Notes: a model not told the origin generated them from the letters alone. Counted from the first letter of the stretch, positions 25,253-33,163 are shown. The stretch: 48,112 nt of DNA from Pseudomonadota bacterium (GCA_023419315.1 JAEZYE010000031.1:1-48112); one strand, 5' to 3'. Made by a program: numbers and translations.

Positions 25253-26482
25253 ATGAAGTCGAAGATCACCCAGTCCCTCGTCGAGAGGGCATCCCGGCCC
25301 GAGCCGGGCAAGTCGGTCCTGTACGCTGATACCGAGATGAGGGGGTTCTACCTCATCGTCACCCCCACCAAGCGCAGCTTCTACGTCCAGTCCCTCGTCA
25401 ACGGGCGTCAGGTCAGGACGAAGCTGGGCGACCACCCGGCGATGGACGCCAAGCAGGCCCGAGACGCCGCCCGGCAGACGCTGGTCGGCATGCGGGGCGG
25501 CACCAACCCGAACGACGAGCGCCGCAAGGCCCGGGCCCGCGGCATCACCCTGCGGGAGGGGCTGGACCTGCACCTCAACTCGCGCCGCCTGGCCGACAAG
25601 ACCCGCAGCGGCTACGAGTACCACGTCACCTACTACCTCAAGGACTGGCTCGACAGGCCGCTGGCCGAGATCGGCGCGGACCGTCAGGGCGTGCGGGAGC
25701 GCCACCGCAGGATCACCGAGAGGAGCGGCGCCACCTCAGGCGACAACACCATGCGGGTCCTCCGCTCGGTCTACAACCGCGCCCTGCGGCAGTTCCCCGA
25801 CCTGCCACCCAACCCGGTGGGCAACGTGGACATGAACGGCATGCGCCGGCGCGAGGTGGACGCCAGCCCGGACAAGCTCAAGGCGTGGGGAAAGGCGGTG
25901 CTGTCGCTGGGCAACCCGGTGCGCCGCGACCTCCAGCTGTTCATGCTGCTGTCGGGCATGCGCCGGACGGCCTCATGCGAGGCGAAGCGCGCGGACCTCG
26001 GCGATGGCCACCTGCACGTCCCGAACCCGAAGGGCGGCGCGGCCAAGAAGTTCGACCTGCCGCTGTCGGCTGCGCTCGCCGATCTGTTGGCGCACCGCGA
26101 GGCGAACGCCGACGACGTGAGGCGCAAGACGCCCTACCTGTTCCCGGCCGACTCGGCGTCGGGCCGGGTGGCAGAAGTCCAGCAGCACGAGCTGGGCGAC
26201 CTCACCGGCCACGCGCTGAGGCACGCATACGCATCCCTCGCGTTGCAGGCGGGCGTGCCGTTGTTGGAGTTGCGGTTCCTGCTAAACCACAGCGCGTCCA
26301 GCGGCGGCGTCACGATGGGCTACCTGCACCCGTCGCTCGACCACCTGCGCGAGCATCAGGAGCGCGCCTCCAAGTACATCCTCGACGCACTCGGCCTCGT
26401 GCACGAACCGGGGACGTGGCCTCCGAGGCTGGCAACCACGCCCGCGGACACTCCGTCAATAAACGAATGCGAGGCCGCGTAG
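25253..26482 (+). CDS. Tyrosine recombinase / integrase of element 1
   Basis: The 409-residue product has an N-terminal arm-binding DUF4102-like domain (V-L-Y-A-D-T-E-M-R-G-F-Y-L), a core-binding domain, and a catalytic domain with Arg in S-G-M-R-R-T, H-A-L-R-H, L-L-N-H and the nucleophile Tyr in M-G-Y-L-H-P. It should recombine attP with the anticodon-loop core in tRNA-Thr. ATG 25253 has GGAG upstream. It lies 170 bases inside the left end and points into the element. Confidence 0.92.
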   Translation: MKSKITQSLVERASRPEPGKSVLYADTEMRGFYLIVTPTKRSFYVQSLVNGRQVRTKLGDHPAMDAKQARDAARQTLVGMRGGTNPNDERRKARARGITLREGLDLHLNSRRLADKTRSGYEYHVTYYLKDWLDRPLAEIGADRQGVRERHRRITERSGATSGDNTMRVLRSVYNRALRQFPDLPPNPVGNVDMNGMRRREVDASPDKLKAWGKAVLSLGNPVRRDLQLFMLLSGMRRTASCEAKRADLGDGHLHVPNPKGGAAKKFDLPLSAALADLLAHREANADDVRRKTPYLFPADSASGRVAEVQQHELGDLTGHALRHAYASLALQAGVPLLELRFLLNHSASSGGVTMGYLHPSLDHLREHQERASKYILDALGLVHEPGTWPPRLATTPADTPSINECEAA

Positions 26483-26592
26483 CGCCAGCAAATGATGATG
26501 TTTTTTCGGTTGACGGAGAACCAGAATCCTCTCCATCGCGCGATGACGCCGGGGACGCCCGGCACCCATCAAATGACCAAGAGGATTGAAGA

Positions 26593-27123
26593 ATGAGCAT
26601 CAACAAGAGTGCCTACACCCGGCCGCTACGCCACCCCAGCAGCCTGCACCGTTTCGCACAGAGCGAATTGAGCGCTGTCGCTTTCGATCTGCTGAACTGG
26701 GAGGGTTCGCGCGAGAGAATCGTCTCCGCCTGGAAGCAAATCAACGCTGAGGTGCTGACAGTGCGCAGCATGGACGACGACGAGGTTACGCAACTCTACG
26801 ACGCAGTCGAGAAGGACGTGGGCGAGGCGACGGCGAAACACGAGTTTGAACCCGATGACTCCGGCAGCATCGATAACGAGCTGAACGAATGGTACCGGGC
26901 GTACGTCGACCTCTCGACCAATTACGGGTGGTACTTCTGGCCCGAGTTCGCGCTGACCGACTACCTGTGCGGGTTCGAGGGCTACGACGAGGCGAGGGCG
27001 AGGACCATCGCGCAGCGCGCGTGGGCGACTGCGCTCATGGCATACGACGCCCGCAAGTCCAAGTCTGTTGACGCGAGGCCAGCGAGGAAGCCACGGAAGA
27101 AGGCAAGGAGGAAAGCCGCCTGA
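26593..27123 (+). CDS. Unknown element-borne protein, basic C-terminal tail
   Basis: The 176-residue product has an acidic, Trp/Tyr-rich body (W-Y-R-A-Y-V-D-L-S-T-N-Y-G-W-Y-F-W-P-E-F) and a strongly basic tail of about 20 residues with repeated R-K-P-R-K-K-A. The tail could bind nucleic acid. No signal peptide or membrane segment is seen. GAGGATTGAAG precedes the ATG. It follows the integrase on the same strand and ends before a strong terminator. I do not recognise a family. Confidence 0.7.
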   Translation: MSINKSAYTRPLRHPSSLHRFAQSELSAVAFDLLNWEGSRERIVSAWKQINAEVLTVRSMDDDEVTQLYDAVEKDVGEATAKHEFEPDDSGSIDNELNEWYRAYVDLSTNYGWYFWPEFALTDYLCGFEGYDEARARTIAQRAWATALMAYDARKSKSVDARPARKPRKKARRKAA

Positions 27124-27129
27124 TCCGCA

Positions 27130-27169
27130 GTCGGCGCGCGACGTATCACAAGCACATGAAAAGAAAGGG
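27130..27169 (+). repeat. Direct repeat copy A, upstream of terminator
   Basis: About 40 bases starting GTCGGCGCGCGA and ending ATGAAAAGAAAGGG closely match 27829-27868. Each copy leads straight into a hairpin or terminator-like sequence. Confidence 0.7.
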
Positions 27170-27190
27170 CCACCGTGACGGTGGCCCTTT
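27165..27190. terminator. Bidirectional terminator between convergent element genes
   Basis: AAAGGGCCACCG, loop TGA, CGGTGGCCCTTT followed by TTCTT on the plus strand and TTCTTTTC on the minus strand. It serves the convergent genes ending at 27123 and 27215. Confidence 0.9.
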
Positions 27191-27214
27191 TTCTTACACG
27201 GCGGGAGAACGGCG

Positions 27215-27730
27215 TCAGTCGTCGGATGGCGCGGGCTCGACCACCCGCACGGTGGACAGCGCCTCGACCGACTGCTCCTCGTCCATGTCGGCCGGGTGGT
27301 GCTTCTGACGGGGCGGCACCTCGACACCCTTCTTGCGCATGTCGTTGGCGTACCAGCGCACCGACTTCGCAGTTGCCGCCGCGCCATCGATCTGCGCGTT
27401 GACCATGTCGGCCACCAGCGCGTGCGGGAAGCCCGCTGGGTCCATCAGGATCGCGCGTGCGAGTGCGCCCACACCTAGGCCGCGCGGCTTCTTCTCGGTC
27501 GCTTCAGGCGTCGCGGCGACGTCGGCCTTCGGCTCTGCGCGCTGCGCGGTCGCCTTGGGCTTCTTCGGCTGCCCGAACGAGGCCAGGTCGATGTTCTTGT
27601 CGGCCGCGACCTGCTCGATCCGGGCGACGAGCTTGGTCCGGGTCGCGAAGGTCTTGGGGCCCGCGGGCTTGTCTGCGATCCGGTTGTGCAGAGCCAGCAG
27701 TTCCTTGGTGGGCATCTCTTCCAGCTTCAT
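27215..27730 (-). CDS. Unknown phage-type DNA-associated protein
   Basis: The 171-residue product has an N-terminal helical segment (M-P-T-K-E-L-L-A-L-H-N-R-I-A-D-K-P-A), a basic Ala/Lys-rich linker, a small domain ending in S-V-R-W-Y-A-N-D-M-R-K-K-G, and an acidic tail. A similar S-V-x-W-Y-x-x-x-M-R-K-x-G ending is known to me from small proteins of phages and islands, probably DNA-binding. A hairpin partly covers its ribosome-binding site (27739-27762). The function is unknown. Confidence 0.7.
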   Translation of the reverse strand: MKLEEMPTKELLALHNRIADKPAGPKTFATRTKLVARIEQVAADKNIDLASFGQPKKPKATAQRAEPKADVAATPEATEKKPRGLGVGALARAILMDPAGFPHALVADMVNAQIDGAAATAKSVRWYANDMRKKGVEVPPRQKHHPADMDEEQSVEALSTVRVVEPAPSDD

Positions 27731-27738
27731 GGCGTTCT

Positions 27739-27762
27739 CCTACGTGTTGGTGGGCACGTAGG
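27739..27762 (-). promoter_or_regulatory. Inverted repeat overlapping a ribosome-binding site
   Basis: Minus strand: CCTACGTG, 8-base spacer, CACGTAGG, immediately followed by AGAACGCC and the ATG at 27730. The downstream arm supplies part of the AGGAG Shine-Dalgarno, so it may be either an operator or an RNA hairpin that hides the ribosome site. Confidence 0.6.
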
Positions 27763-27828
27763 CATTAGGTCGCGGTTCCCTCGATCCGGGAGCCCCCTCG
27801 GCGCTGTTTTCAGAGCATCCAACTGGCT

Positions 27829-27868
27829 GTCGGCGCGCGAAGATCCACAAGCGCATGAAAAAGAAGGG
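27829..27868 (+). repeat. Direct repeat copy B
   Basis: Matches copy A at 27130-27169 with a few substitutions and a one-base shift in the A-rich part. It leads into AGGGG and CCCCCT, a weak hairpin unlike the strong stem of copy A. Confidence 0.7.
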
Positions 27869-27955
27869 GATGCCGTGAAGACACCCCCTCCGAAACACGG
27901 CCGGGCCACCCGTTGCCCTCTGCGCACCTAACCAACCCGGCCGGGTTTGCTCGGG

Positions 27956-28237
27956 TCAGGCCGGGAGGAAGGCCAAGTGCGCCATCCCCGACCCCAGGGC
28001 GTCCGCCCTGCGCTTGGTCTCGCGGTCGACGTACAGGTCCAGCGCGCGGCAGTAGGGCTGTCCGGCCAGCGCCGCGGCCTCGTCGAACTGCTCGGAGCCG
28101 ACCGCCACGCCGTTGCGGGCGGCGGCTGCCTCAAGCTCGGGGAACGGGTCGCACCTGTGCTGGATCGCCGCGACCAAGGCCGCGAGTGCCAGCATCGCCG
28201 GGTGGCACGGTGGGTAGTGGGCACGTCGGTCAGTCAT
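27956..28237 (-). CDS. Small unknown element protein
   Basis: The 93-residue product is Ala-rich and probably helical, with three cysteines/histidines near the N-terminus (H-Y-P-P-C-H and C-D-P-F). It has no signal peptide. Its ATG overlaps the stop of the 28230-28955 gene by eight bases, so the two are coupled. No family recognised. Confidence 0.65.
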   Translation of the reverse strand: MTDRRAHYPPCHPAMLALAALVAAIQHRCDPFPELEAAAARNGVAVGSEQFDEAAALAGQPYCRALDLYVDRETKRRADALGSGMAHLAFLPA

Positions 28238-28955
28238 CGCCGTCGCCCCCGATCAGGTCGTGGTCGATCTCCTGCTCGCGCATGGCGAGCTGCACCGAGC
28301 TGAGCGGGTTCGACTTGCCGGAGTTCCAGGCCCGGATGGCGACCAGGATGCCCTGGAGGCGCGCGTCGCCCAGCTTGATGTACTCCTGGACCTTCAGGAA
28401 GTCGTCCTGCTTCATCGCCGACGCCAGCTCCACCGGGCCGACCGGGCGGTCCTTGCTGGGCATGCGGTCGATGAGGGACAGCACGGCGGACGCCAGAGCG
28501 ACGTTACGCGTGCCTACCGCGACCTGGGCCATGTGGCCGAGTTCGGCGGGGCCCGCGTGCTGGAGCTGCTGGAGGTACTCGGTGCGCTTGGGGTCGCCCA
28601 GGGCCGCGCGGGCCAGGACCTTCGCCGGGGAGTCGTAGAACTGGCGCTGGCCGATCAGCTGGGCGTGCGGCGCGCCTGCATCCTTGAGGATCTTGTCCAG
28701 CTCGGCCTTGGAGTTGTCCCTGATCTCGCGGACGGTGGCGACGGTCTCGTGCTCGGCGAAGCGGGCGACGTCAGCCCCGCCGATGCCAGGGGTGCTCTTC
28801 CAGCGCGCGGCGATCTGCTGCTTGCGGGTCGCGATGTCCTTGTTCAGCCGCTCGATCGCGGCGAGGGTGCGCTTGTGCAGCAGGTCCAGGGTCGAGGCGA
28901 GCTCGCCGATCTGCTGGGTGCTGAGGAGGGGGGTGTCGCTGAGGGTGATCTTCAT
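28230..28955 (-). CDS. Unknown helical element protein
   Basis: The 241-residue product is predicted mostly helical; its N-terminal third (L-D-L-L-H-K-R-T-L-A-A-I-E-R-L-N-K-D-I-A) has heptad-like spacing suggesting a coiled coil, and the C-terminus is acidic (G-G-D-G-D-D). It looks like a phage structural-accessory or scaffold-type protein only in general character; I do not recognise it. It lies in the minus-strand gene run from the regulator side of the element. Confidence 0.7.
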   Translation of the reverse strand: MKITLSDTPLLSTQQIGELASTLDLLHKRTLAAIERLNKDIATRKQQIAARWKSTPGIGGADVARFAEHETVATVREIRDNSKAELDKILKDAGAPHAQLIGQRQFYDSPAKVLARAALGDPKRTEYLQQLQHAGPAELGHMAQVAVGTRNVALASAVLSLIDRMPSKDRPVGPVELASAMKQDDFLKVQEYIKLGDARLQGILVAIRAWNSGKSNPLSSVQLAMREQEIDHDLIGGDGDD

Positions 28956-29181
28956 GGCTCGTTGGCTCCTGTGAGGTTGTAGTCCTCCGGTCGCCTGTCA
29001 CGAGCGCATCCCCAGCCGCGGGGTGGTCTGCGCGCCAATGCGCTGACCGGATGCCTGCAATGTGTCGCGGAGCGTTGGGCGCGAACGCCATCGTTCTCCG
29101 GACGTGTTTCTCTCGAAGCTGCCGCCGTCACCGCGGCTTGCGATTCATGGGCTTGGCGTCGCGCCACCCACCGATGGAATG

Positions 29182-29610
29182 TCAGGCGTCCTTGGCTGGC
29201 GCGCTGCCCAGGCCGCCGCACTCCTCGCACATGCGCACGCGCACCACGTCGTCCGAGAAGGTGAAGCGGGAGCAGCACATGCAGCGGAGCCAGCCGATGC
29301 GGCGCACCACTTTGGGCGGACCCTCGTTGAGGTCCAGCACCTCGGCGCGACGCCTGCCGCCGTCGCAGGGCCAGCGGGCTGGCTCGACCAGCGCCCTGGC
29401 GATGCGCCTGTCCTCGGGCCTCAGTTCGCGCCTGCCCGGCGTGGCGCCGAGCCATCGGTAGTTCGGGTGCCTAGGGTCGTGGCAGCGCGCCGTCACGGCG
29501 CTGTACCCGATCCCCACGGCTGCTGCGGCCGACCTGGCGGAGGGGTATCGCACCCCGTCCACCTCGACGGCGACCGCGTGCCCGTTAGTGCCCCCGGTTG
29601 ACGCTGCCAT
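29182..29610 (-). CDS. Small protein with NUMOD-like segment and zinc ribbon
   Basis: The 142-residue product has an N-terminal segment (R-S-A-A-A-A-V-G-I-G-Y-S-A-V-T-A-R-C followed by P-N-Y-R-W-L-G) resembling the small NUMOD-type DNA-recognition helix often attached to homing nucleases, and a C-terminal C-x-x-C ... C-x-x-C zinc ribbon (C-M-C-C and C-E-E-C). No nuclease catalytic motif is visible. Its start lies 26 bases inside the preceding gene. Likely DNA- or RNA-binding. Confidence 0.65.
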   Translation of the reverse strand: MAASTGGTNGHAVAVEVDGVRYPSARSAAAAVGIGYSAVTARCHDPRHPNYRWLGATPGRRELRPEDRRIARALVEPARWPCDGGRRRAEVLDLNEGPPKVVRRIGWLRCMCCSRFTFSDDVVRVRMCEECGGLGSAPAKDA

Positions 29611-29830
29611 GCTCGCGCCGCGCCTCGTACTCCAGCGACATGCGCTCCCACTCGTCCGCGTCCAGGCGCGGCACCGGGCCGAGGCACGTCATCTCGCTGC
29701 GCCGGGCCAGGGCGTCGCGCCCGCCCATCGCCTGGACCGCGTCTGGCGCGGTGCCCTCGATCGCGTCCAGCATGGCGTCAATCTGCTCGGCCTTGTGCAG
29801 CGCCTCGGCCACGCTCAGGTTCTCACTCAT
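29585..29830 (-). CDS. Small unknown protein downstream of terS
   Basis: The 81-residue product is acidic and mostly helical (S-V-A-E-A-L-H-K-A-E-Q-I-D-A-M-L). ATG 29830 has the strong site AGGAGG at ideal spacing and overlaps the terS stop by eight bases, so it is translationally coupled to it. A partner of the terminase-like protein is possible but only inferred. Confidence 0.65.
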   Translation of the reverse strand: MSENLSVAEALHKAEQIDAMLDAIEGTAPDAVQAMGGRDALARRSEMTCLGPVPRLDADEWERMSLEYEARREHGSVNRGH

Positions 29831-30335
29831 CGTCTTCCTCCTGCGGCCGCGCCGCGTTGTACTTGGAGAGCAGCGCCACAAGCTGGGCGCGCTCGTCGGC
29901 GGGCATCGCCAGCAGGGCGTCGGCCGACAGGCCCGTGTCCTCGACCCTGACGCGCAGCCTGTCGGCCATCTGGTCGCCGTAGCGGAACTTGAGCAGCACC
30001 TCCAGGAGCCTGTCGCTGTGCTTGCGCACCGTCAGTGGCCGTTCCTCGCCGGTCGTCGGGTCCGCGGTGGTGGCGAGCCGCCCCTGGTGGATGACCGGCT
30101 CGTCGTAGCCGATCGCCGCGCGCCTGTACGCCTCGTCCAGCAGCGAGTCCAGGGCGACCTCGATGGCCTTCTCCCACCGCGTGCGGAACTCGATGTCGTT
30201 GGCCTTGTGGTAGAAGGCTGTCTGCCTGCTGATGCCAGCCGCTGCCGCGGCCTGCTTGGGCGAGCACGTGTCCTCCAGCACCTGGAAGAACAGCTCGCGC
30301 CGCTCGGGCGTGAAGGTGTTCGGGATGGAAAGCAC
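29823..30335 (-). CDS. Terminase-small-subunit-like protein
   Basis: The product has an N-terminal helix-turn-helix (S-P-K-Q-A-A-A-A-A-G-I-S-R-Q-T-A-F-Y-H-K) followed by the pattern D-I-E-F-R-T-R-W-E-K-A-I-E-V-A-L-D-S-L-L-D-E-A-Y-R-R-A, the layout of phage small terminase subunits that recognise packaging sites. I place the start at GTG 30335, where GGAG lies upstream; the frame is open to a TTG at 30413, giving 196 instead of 170 residues. No large terminase accompanies it, as in satellites that redirect a helper phage's packaging. Assignment moderate. Confidence 0.65.
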   Translation of the reverse strand: MLSIPNTFTPERRELFFQVLEDTCSPKQAAAAAGISRQTAFYHKANDIEFRTRWEKAIEVALDSLLDEAYRRAAIGYDEPVIHQGRLATTADPTTGEERPLTVRKHSDRLLEVLLKFRYGDQMADRLRVRVEDTGLSADALLAMPADERAQLVALLSKYNAARPQEEDDE

Positions 30336-30575
30336 GGCTGCGGTCTCCGGGGTGAAAAGTGGCTTACGTTGTGATGGTGTCGTGCTTACGCGCGCAGGCA
30401 CGCCATCGTTCAAGCAGTCGGATCAACGGCTTGGATGGCGTCGGCCATCTGATGCTCGATTAGGCGGCGCGCGTCGGCGGGGATCGCACGGCCTGTTCGC
30501 CTCGCGCGCGAGGGACACGGCACGCAAGGTTGGACGCCTCCGTCCACGCGCTCACTGTTTGTGGGCTTATTCAAG

Positions 30576-30779
30576 AATCAGACTCCGGGCAGACTTCGCT
30601 TTCACTTTCTAAGAAAGTGAAAGCTGCGAAGTCTCGTCTGCCGTGGCCGAAGTCTCGTCTGAAGTCTGCGAATCGAGTGGTCGCATAAGCTGCTGATTCG
30701 GAACAGACTTCAGACTTCAGGCCGCCGCGAAGTCTCCGAAGTCTCGAGACTCCAAAATCAGACTTCAGGAGACTTCGCG
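30576..30779. repeat. Iteron array (AGACTTC in both orientations)
   Basis: Ten perfect copies of AGACTTC or its complement: direct at 30591, 30705, 30712, 30760, 30770; inverted at 30628, 30649, 30661, 30729, 30738. AGACTCC variants lie at 30580 and 30747. CGAAGTCTCGTCTG repeats at 30627 and 30648, 21 bases (two helical turns) apart. Similar AATCAGACT... blocks open and close the array. Such arrays mark origins bound by a replication initiator. Confidence 0.85.
30598..30624. repeat. 27-base perfect palindrome within the iteron array
   Basis: GCTTTCACTTTCT, a single central A, AGAAAGTGAAAGC: 13-base arms. It is flanked by AGACTTC on the left and GAAGTCT on the right, so the symmetry extends. 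It could be an initiator or regulator site, or a DNA hairpin extruded at the origin. Confidence 0.8.
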
Positions 30780-30784
30780 GGCGT

Positions 30785-32860
30785 TCATGACGCGGCCTCG
30801 ACGCGCACCACCTTCGGCGCCGTGGGGTGCTTGCCGACGCGCTCGCACCACAGCCAGAAGTGGCGACCGTCCCAGCTCGCGCGCACGGCGTCGATGCGCC
30901 CCTCGGGGATCTTGGCCGTCACCGCGCGCTGCGCTGAGCTCTTGCTCATGCCCAGGCGCTTGGTGGCGGCGTCGAGCAGCTCGGACGCCTTCACCGTCCC
31001 GCCCGATGCGCCCAGCTCGCACGCCAGGGCAGTCAGCCCATCGTCCACCGTCGCCTCGCCCCGGAAGTCGGAGGCCGCGTCGACCATCAAGGTCGGACGG
31101 AGCACGAGCGACGACGGCGGCCTGCCGTTCCAGTCGGGTTCCCCCGGAAGGTCCACGCGCTCCAGGTTGAACCGCATCGGCGGCTCGCGCTCCGCGTCCT
31201 TCTGCTTGTGCACGATCACGGTGATGGCGCGCATTTCCTTGTCGCGGCTCACCTCCACCGTGGTGTCCATTGCCCCGAGCAGAGACGAGCTGCCGCGCAT
31301 GCCCTTGCCGGGGTCCTTGCCGGAGTGGTGCACGACCACGACCGTCGCGCCGGTCTCGTCGCGGATGCGCTTCATGCTGGCGATGTAGCGCCCCATGTCC
31401 TTCGCCGAGTTCTCGTCGGCGCCTGCGGCCGTCTGGTTGAGCGTGTCGATGACGACCAGGCGCAGCGGTCCTAGCTCCTCGACCACGTCGCCAATAAAGG
31501 CGCGCACGCCGCCGTCGCGCTCGGCTGCGAGGTTGATCTCGCCGTGGTCAAGCCAGAGCGGGAACTTGCCCACGTCGATGCCGCGGTCGATCTCCCACGC
31601 GCGGACGCGCTTGCCCAAGCCAGAGGCGCCCTCAGCCGCGACGTACAGGACGCCGCCGTCGGTCACCCGGCGGCCATGCCAGTCCACGCCGCCCGCGACG
31701 GCCATCGCGATGTCGAGTGCAAGGAACGACTTGCCCGATTCGGGCGCGCCGTAGATGGCCGCGACGCTGTCCTCGACCAGAAGGCCGGGCACGAGCCACC
31801 GCGGCGGCGGCAGCGCCTTCAGGTCGTTCACGTTGAGGAAGCGCCTGCGGGCGCGCGGCTCGATCGGTTCGACCTCGTCCCACACATCGAAGTCGTCGGC
31901 CGCGTCGGGCGGCGCGATGTCGGACCCGGCCTCGTTGAGGCGCCTGCGCAGCGTCGCGATGGTCACAGCGTCGTCGCGGCCGGCGTGCAGCGAGTCCCAG
32001 CGGCGGCCGACGATCCATTCGTGGTCCGCGAACTTCGGGTCGGACGTGCTCCAGTCGATGAACTCCTGCCGCCCCGCGCCGTCGGTGGCGTGGTGGCACG
32101 CCATCATCAGCTCGCACCATGCGTCGTGCTCACGGAAGTCCGTCGGGTCCAGGTGTTCAAGCGAAGCGGCCAGCTGCTCGGCGGTGATCTCGCCTGCGCC
32201 CGTGGTTCGCTTCCTCTCCGGCCTGCGCGCCGCCTCGACCAGCCTTGCGGGCAGATCCGGCATTCGGTACAGCGGGGGCGAATCTGGCGCCCAGCGGTAC
32301 ACGCCGCCGGTCGGATGCACGGAGCCAGGGGCGACAACCTGGCGGCCGAGCGACTTGAACTCGACGCCCGCGAAACCGTCCACGCTGTCCAGCAGCACGG
32401 CGCCCGCGGGCTTGCGGAAGTAGAAATGGTGGCCGGGGTGTTCGAGGTTGCCGGTCAGGACGTGCGGTGCCGACGTGAGCGGCAGGCCGAAGGCGGACGC
32501 GAGTTCGGCCAGGCTGTCGCGCCCCTCGGGGAAGTTGCGCGGGTCGACGTCCACGACGACCACGTCGGCGGGCAGGCGCACGCCCAGGTTCAGGCCGTCA
32601 CGCCTCGCGCGCTCCAGCACCTCCGCCTGGTCATAGCTGCGCTCCTGCCAGCGCTTGTCGGCGGGCATCTTGTCGCGGCGGCGCAGGGGTATCAGGTCGA
32701 GTCGGACGTTGCGGTATCCGGTCGCGGCCTCAAATGATGGCGTCGCGGCGGCAGACCCCGCGGCATCATCGATCCCGTGAGTCCTGGACAGCTCACTCTT
32801 CTCGCTGGTCACTTCGCGCCCACGGTCTCGTACGCCGTGGGCGTTCTCTTCTGCGGCCAT
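30785..32860 (-). CDS. Primase-polymerase / RepA-type helicase replication protein
   Basis: The 691-residue product combines three parts: an archaeo-eukaryotic Prim-Pol domain (about 45-215) with D-V-D at 104-106, G-H-H-F-Y-F at 143-148 and G-V-E-F-K-S; a PriCT-like helical region (about 225-310); and a RecA-like helicase domain with Walker A G-A-P-E-S-G-K-S (371-378) and Walker B L-V-V-I-D (467-472), then V-V-H-H-S-G-K-D. It should prime and unwind the element's DNA, probably at the adjacent iterons. GGAGGG precedes the ATG; the upstream regulator gene ends three bases before it. Confidence 0.85.
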   Translation of the reverse strand: MAAEENAHGVRDRGREVTSEKSELSRTHGIDDAAGSAAATPSFEAATGYRNVRLDLIPLRRRDKMPADKRWQERSYDQAEVLERARRDGLNLGVRLPADVVVVDVDPRNFPEGRDSLAELASAFGLPLTSAPHVLTGNLEHPGHHFYFRKPAGAVLLDSVDGFAGVEFKSLGRQVVAPGSVHPTGGVYRWAPDSPPLYRMPDLPARLVEAARRPERKRTTGAGEITAEQLAASLEHLDPTDFREHDAWCELMMACHHATDGAGRQEFIDWSTSDPKFADHEWIVGRRWDSLHAGRDDAVTIATLRRRLNEAGSDIAPPDAADDFDVWDEVEPIEPRARRRFLNVNDLKALPPPRWLVPGLLVEDSVAAIYGAPESGKSFLALDIAMAVAGGVDWHGRRVTDGGVLYVAAEGASGLGKRVRAWEIDRGIDVGKFPLWLDHGEINLAAERDGGVRAFIGDVVEELGPLRLVVIDTLNQTAAGADENSAKDMGRYIASMKRIRDETGATVVVVHHSGKDPGKGMRGSSSLLGAMDTTVEVSRDKEMRAITVIVHKQKDAEREPPMRFNLERVDLPGEPDWNGRPPSSLVLRPTLMVDAASDFRGEATVDDGLTALACELGASGGTVKASELLDAATKRLGMSKSSAQRAVTAKIPEGRIDAVRASWDGRHFWLWCERVGKHPTAPKVVRVEAAS

Positions 32861-32863
32861 CGG

Positions 32864-33163
32864 TCAGCCCTCCGCGTTGGCGGTGCGGGCGGCAAGCATC
32901 GCGGCGGCGACCTTGCGGACGCCCTCGCTCATCGGCTGGCCCTTGGCGTACTCGCGCAGATCGCCCATGCGATAGCGGATCAGCTTCGGTCCGACGCGGA
33001 CGTACTTCGGGCCGCCGCCGTGGCAGCGATACCACGCCAACGTGGCGCGCTTCAGCCGCAGGTATGCGGCGGCCTCCTCGGGCTTGGTCATCGCCTCGTC
33101 GGGGAGGGCGTGCAGTTCGGCCAGCTCTTCGGGGGTGAGCTTCTTGGGTTCGGGGGTAGTCAC
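32864..33163 (-). CDS. AlpA/excisionase-like HTH regulator
   Basis: The 99-residue product has a MerR-type helix-turn-helix (M-T-K-P-E-E-A-A-A-Y-L-R-L-K-R-A-T-L-A-W-Y) with a wing (P-K-Y-V-R-V-G-P-K-L-I-R-Y), as in AlpA-like activators and excisionases of phages and satellites. I chose GTG 33163 with GGAG seven bases upstream; the frame upstream to 33394 lacks family similarity. It heads the minus-strand replication operon and probably controls it or element excision. Confidence 0.75.
   Translation of the reverse strand: MTTPEPKKLTPEELAELHALPDEAMTKPEEAAAYLRLKRATLAWYRCHGGGPKYVRVGPKLIRYRMGDLREYAKGQPMSEGVRKVAAAMLAARTANAEG

Larger units (their letters stand above)
30336..30784. other. Noncoding region with iteron array: candidate replication origin
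   Basis: This 449-base stretch has no convincing gene. Its left part may include the extended N-terminus of the terS-like gene. The right part (30576-30779) holds the iteron array and palindrome annotated separately, and lies directly beside the primase/helicase gene. Confidence 0.6.

Noticed and set aside
28771..29091. A 106-codon minus-strand frame in the gap before the 241-residue element gene
   Set aside because: Most of it overlaps that gene in another frame, it has no ribosome-binding site and its product is Arg/His/Pro-rich low complexity.
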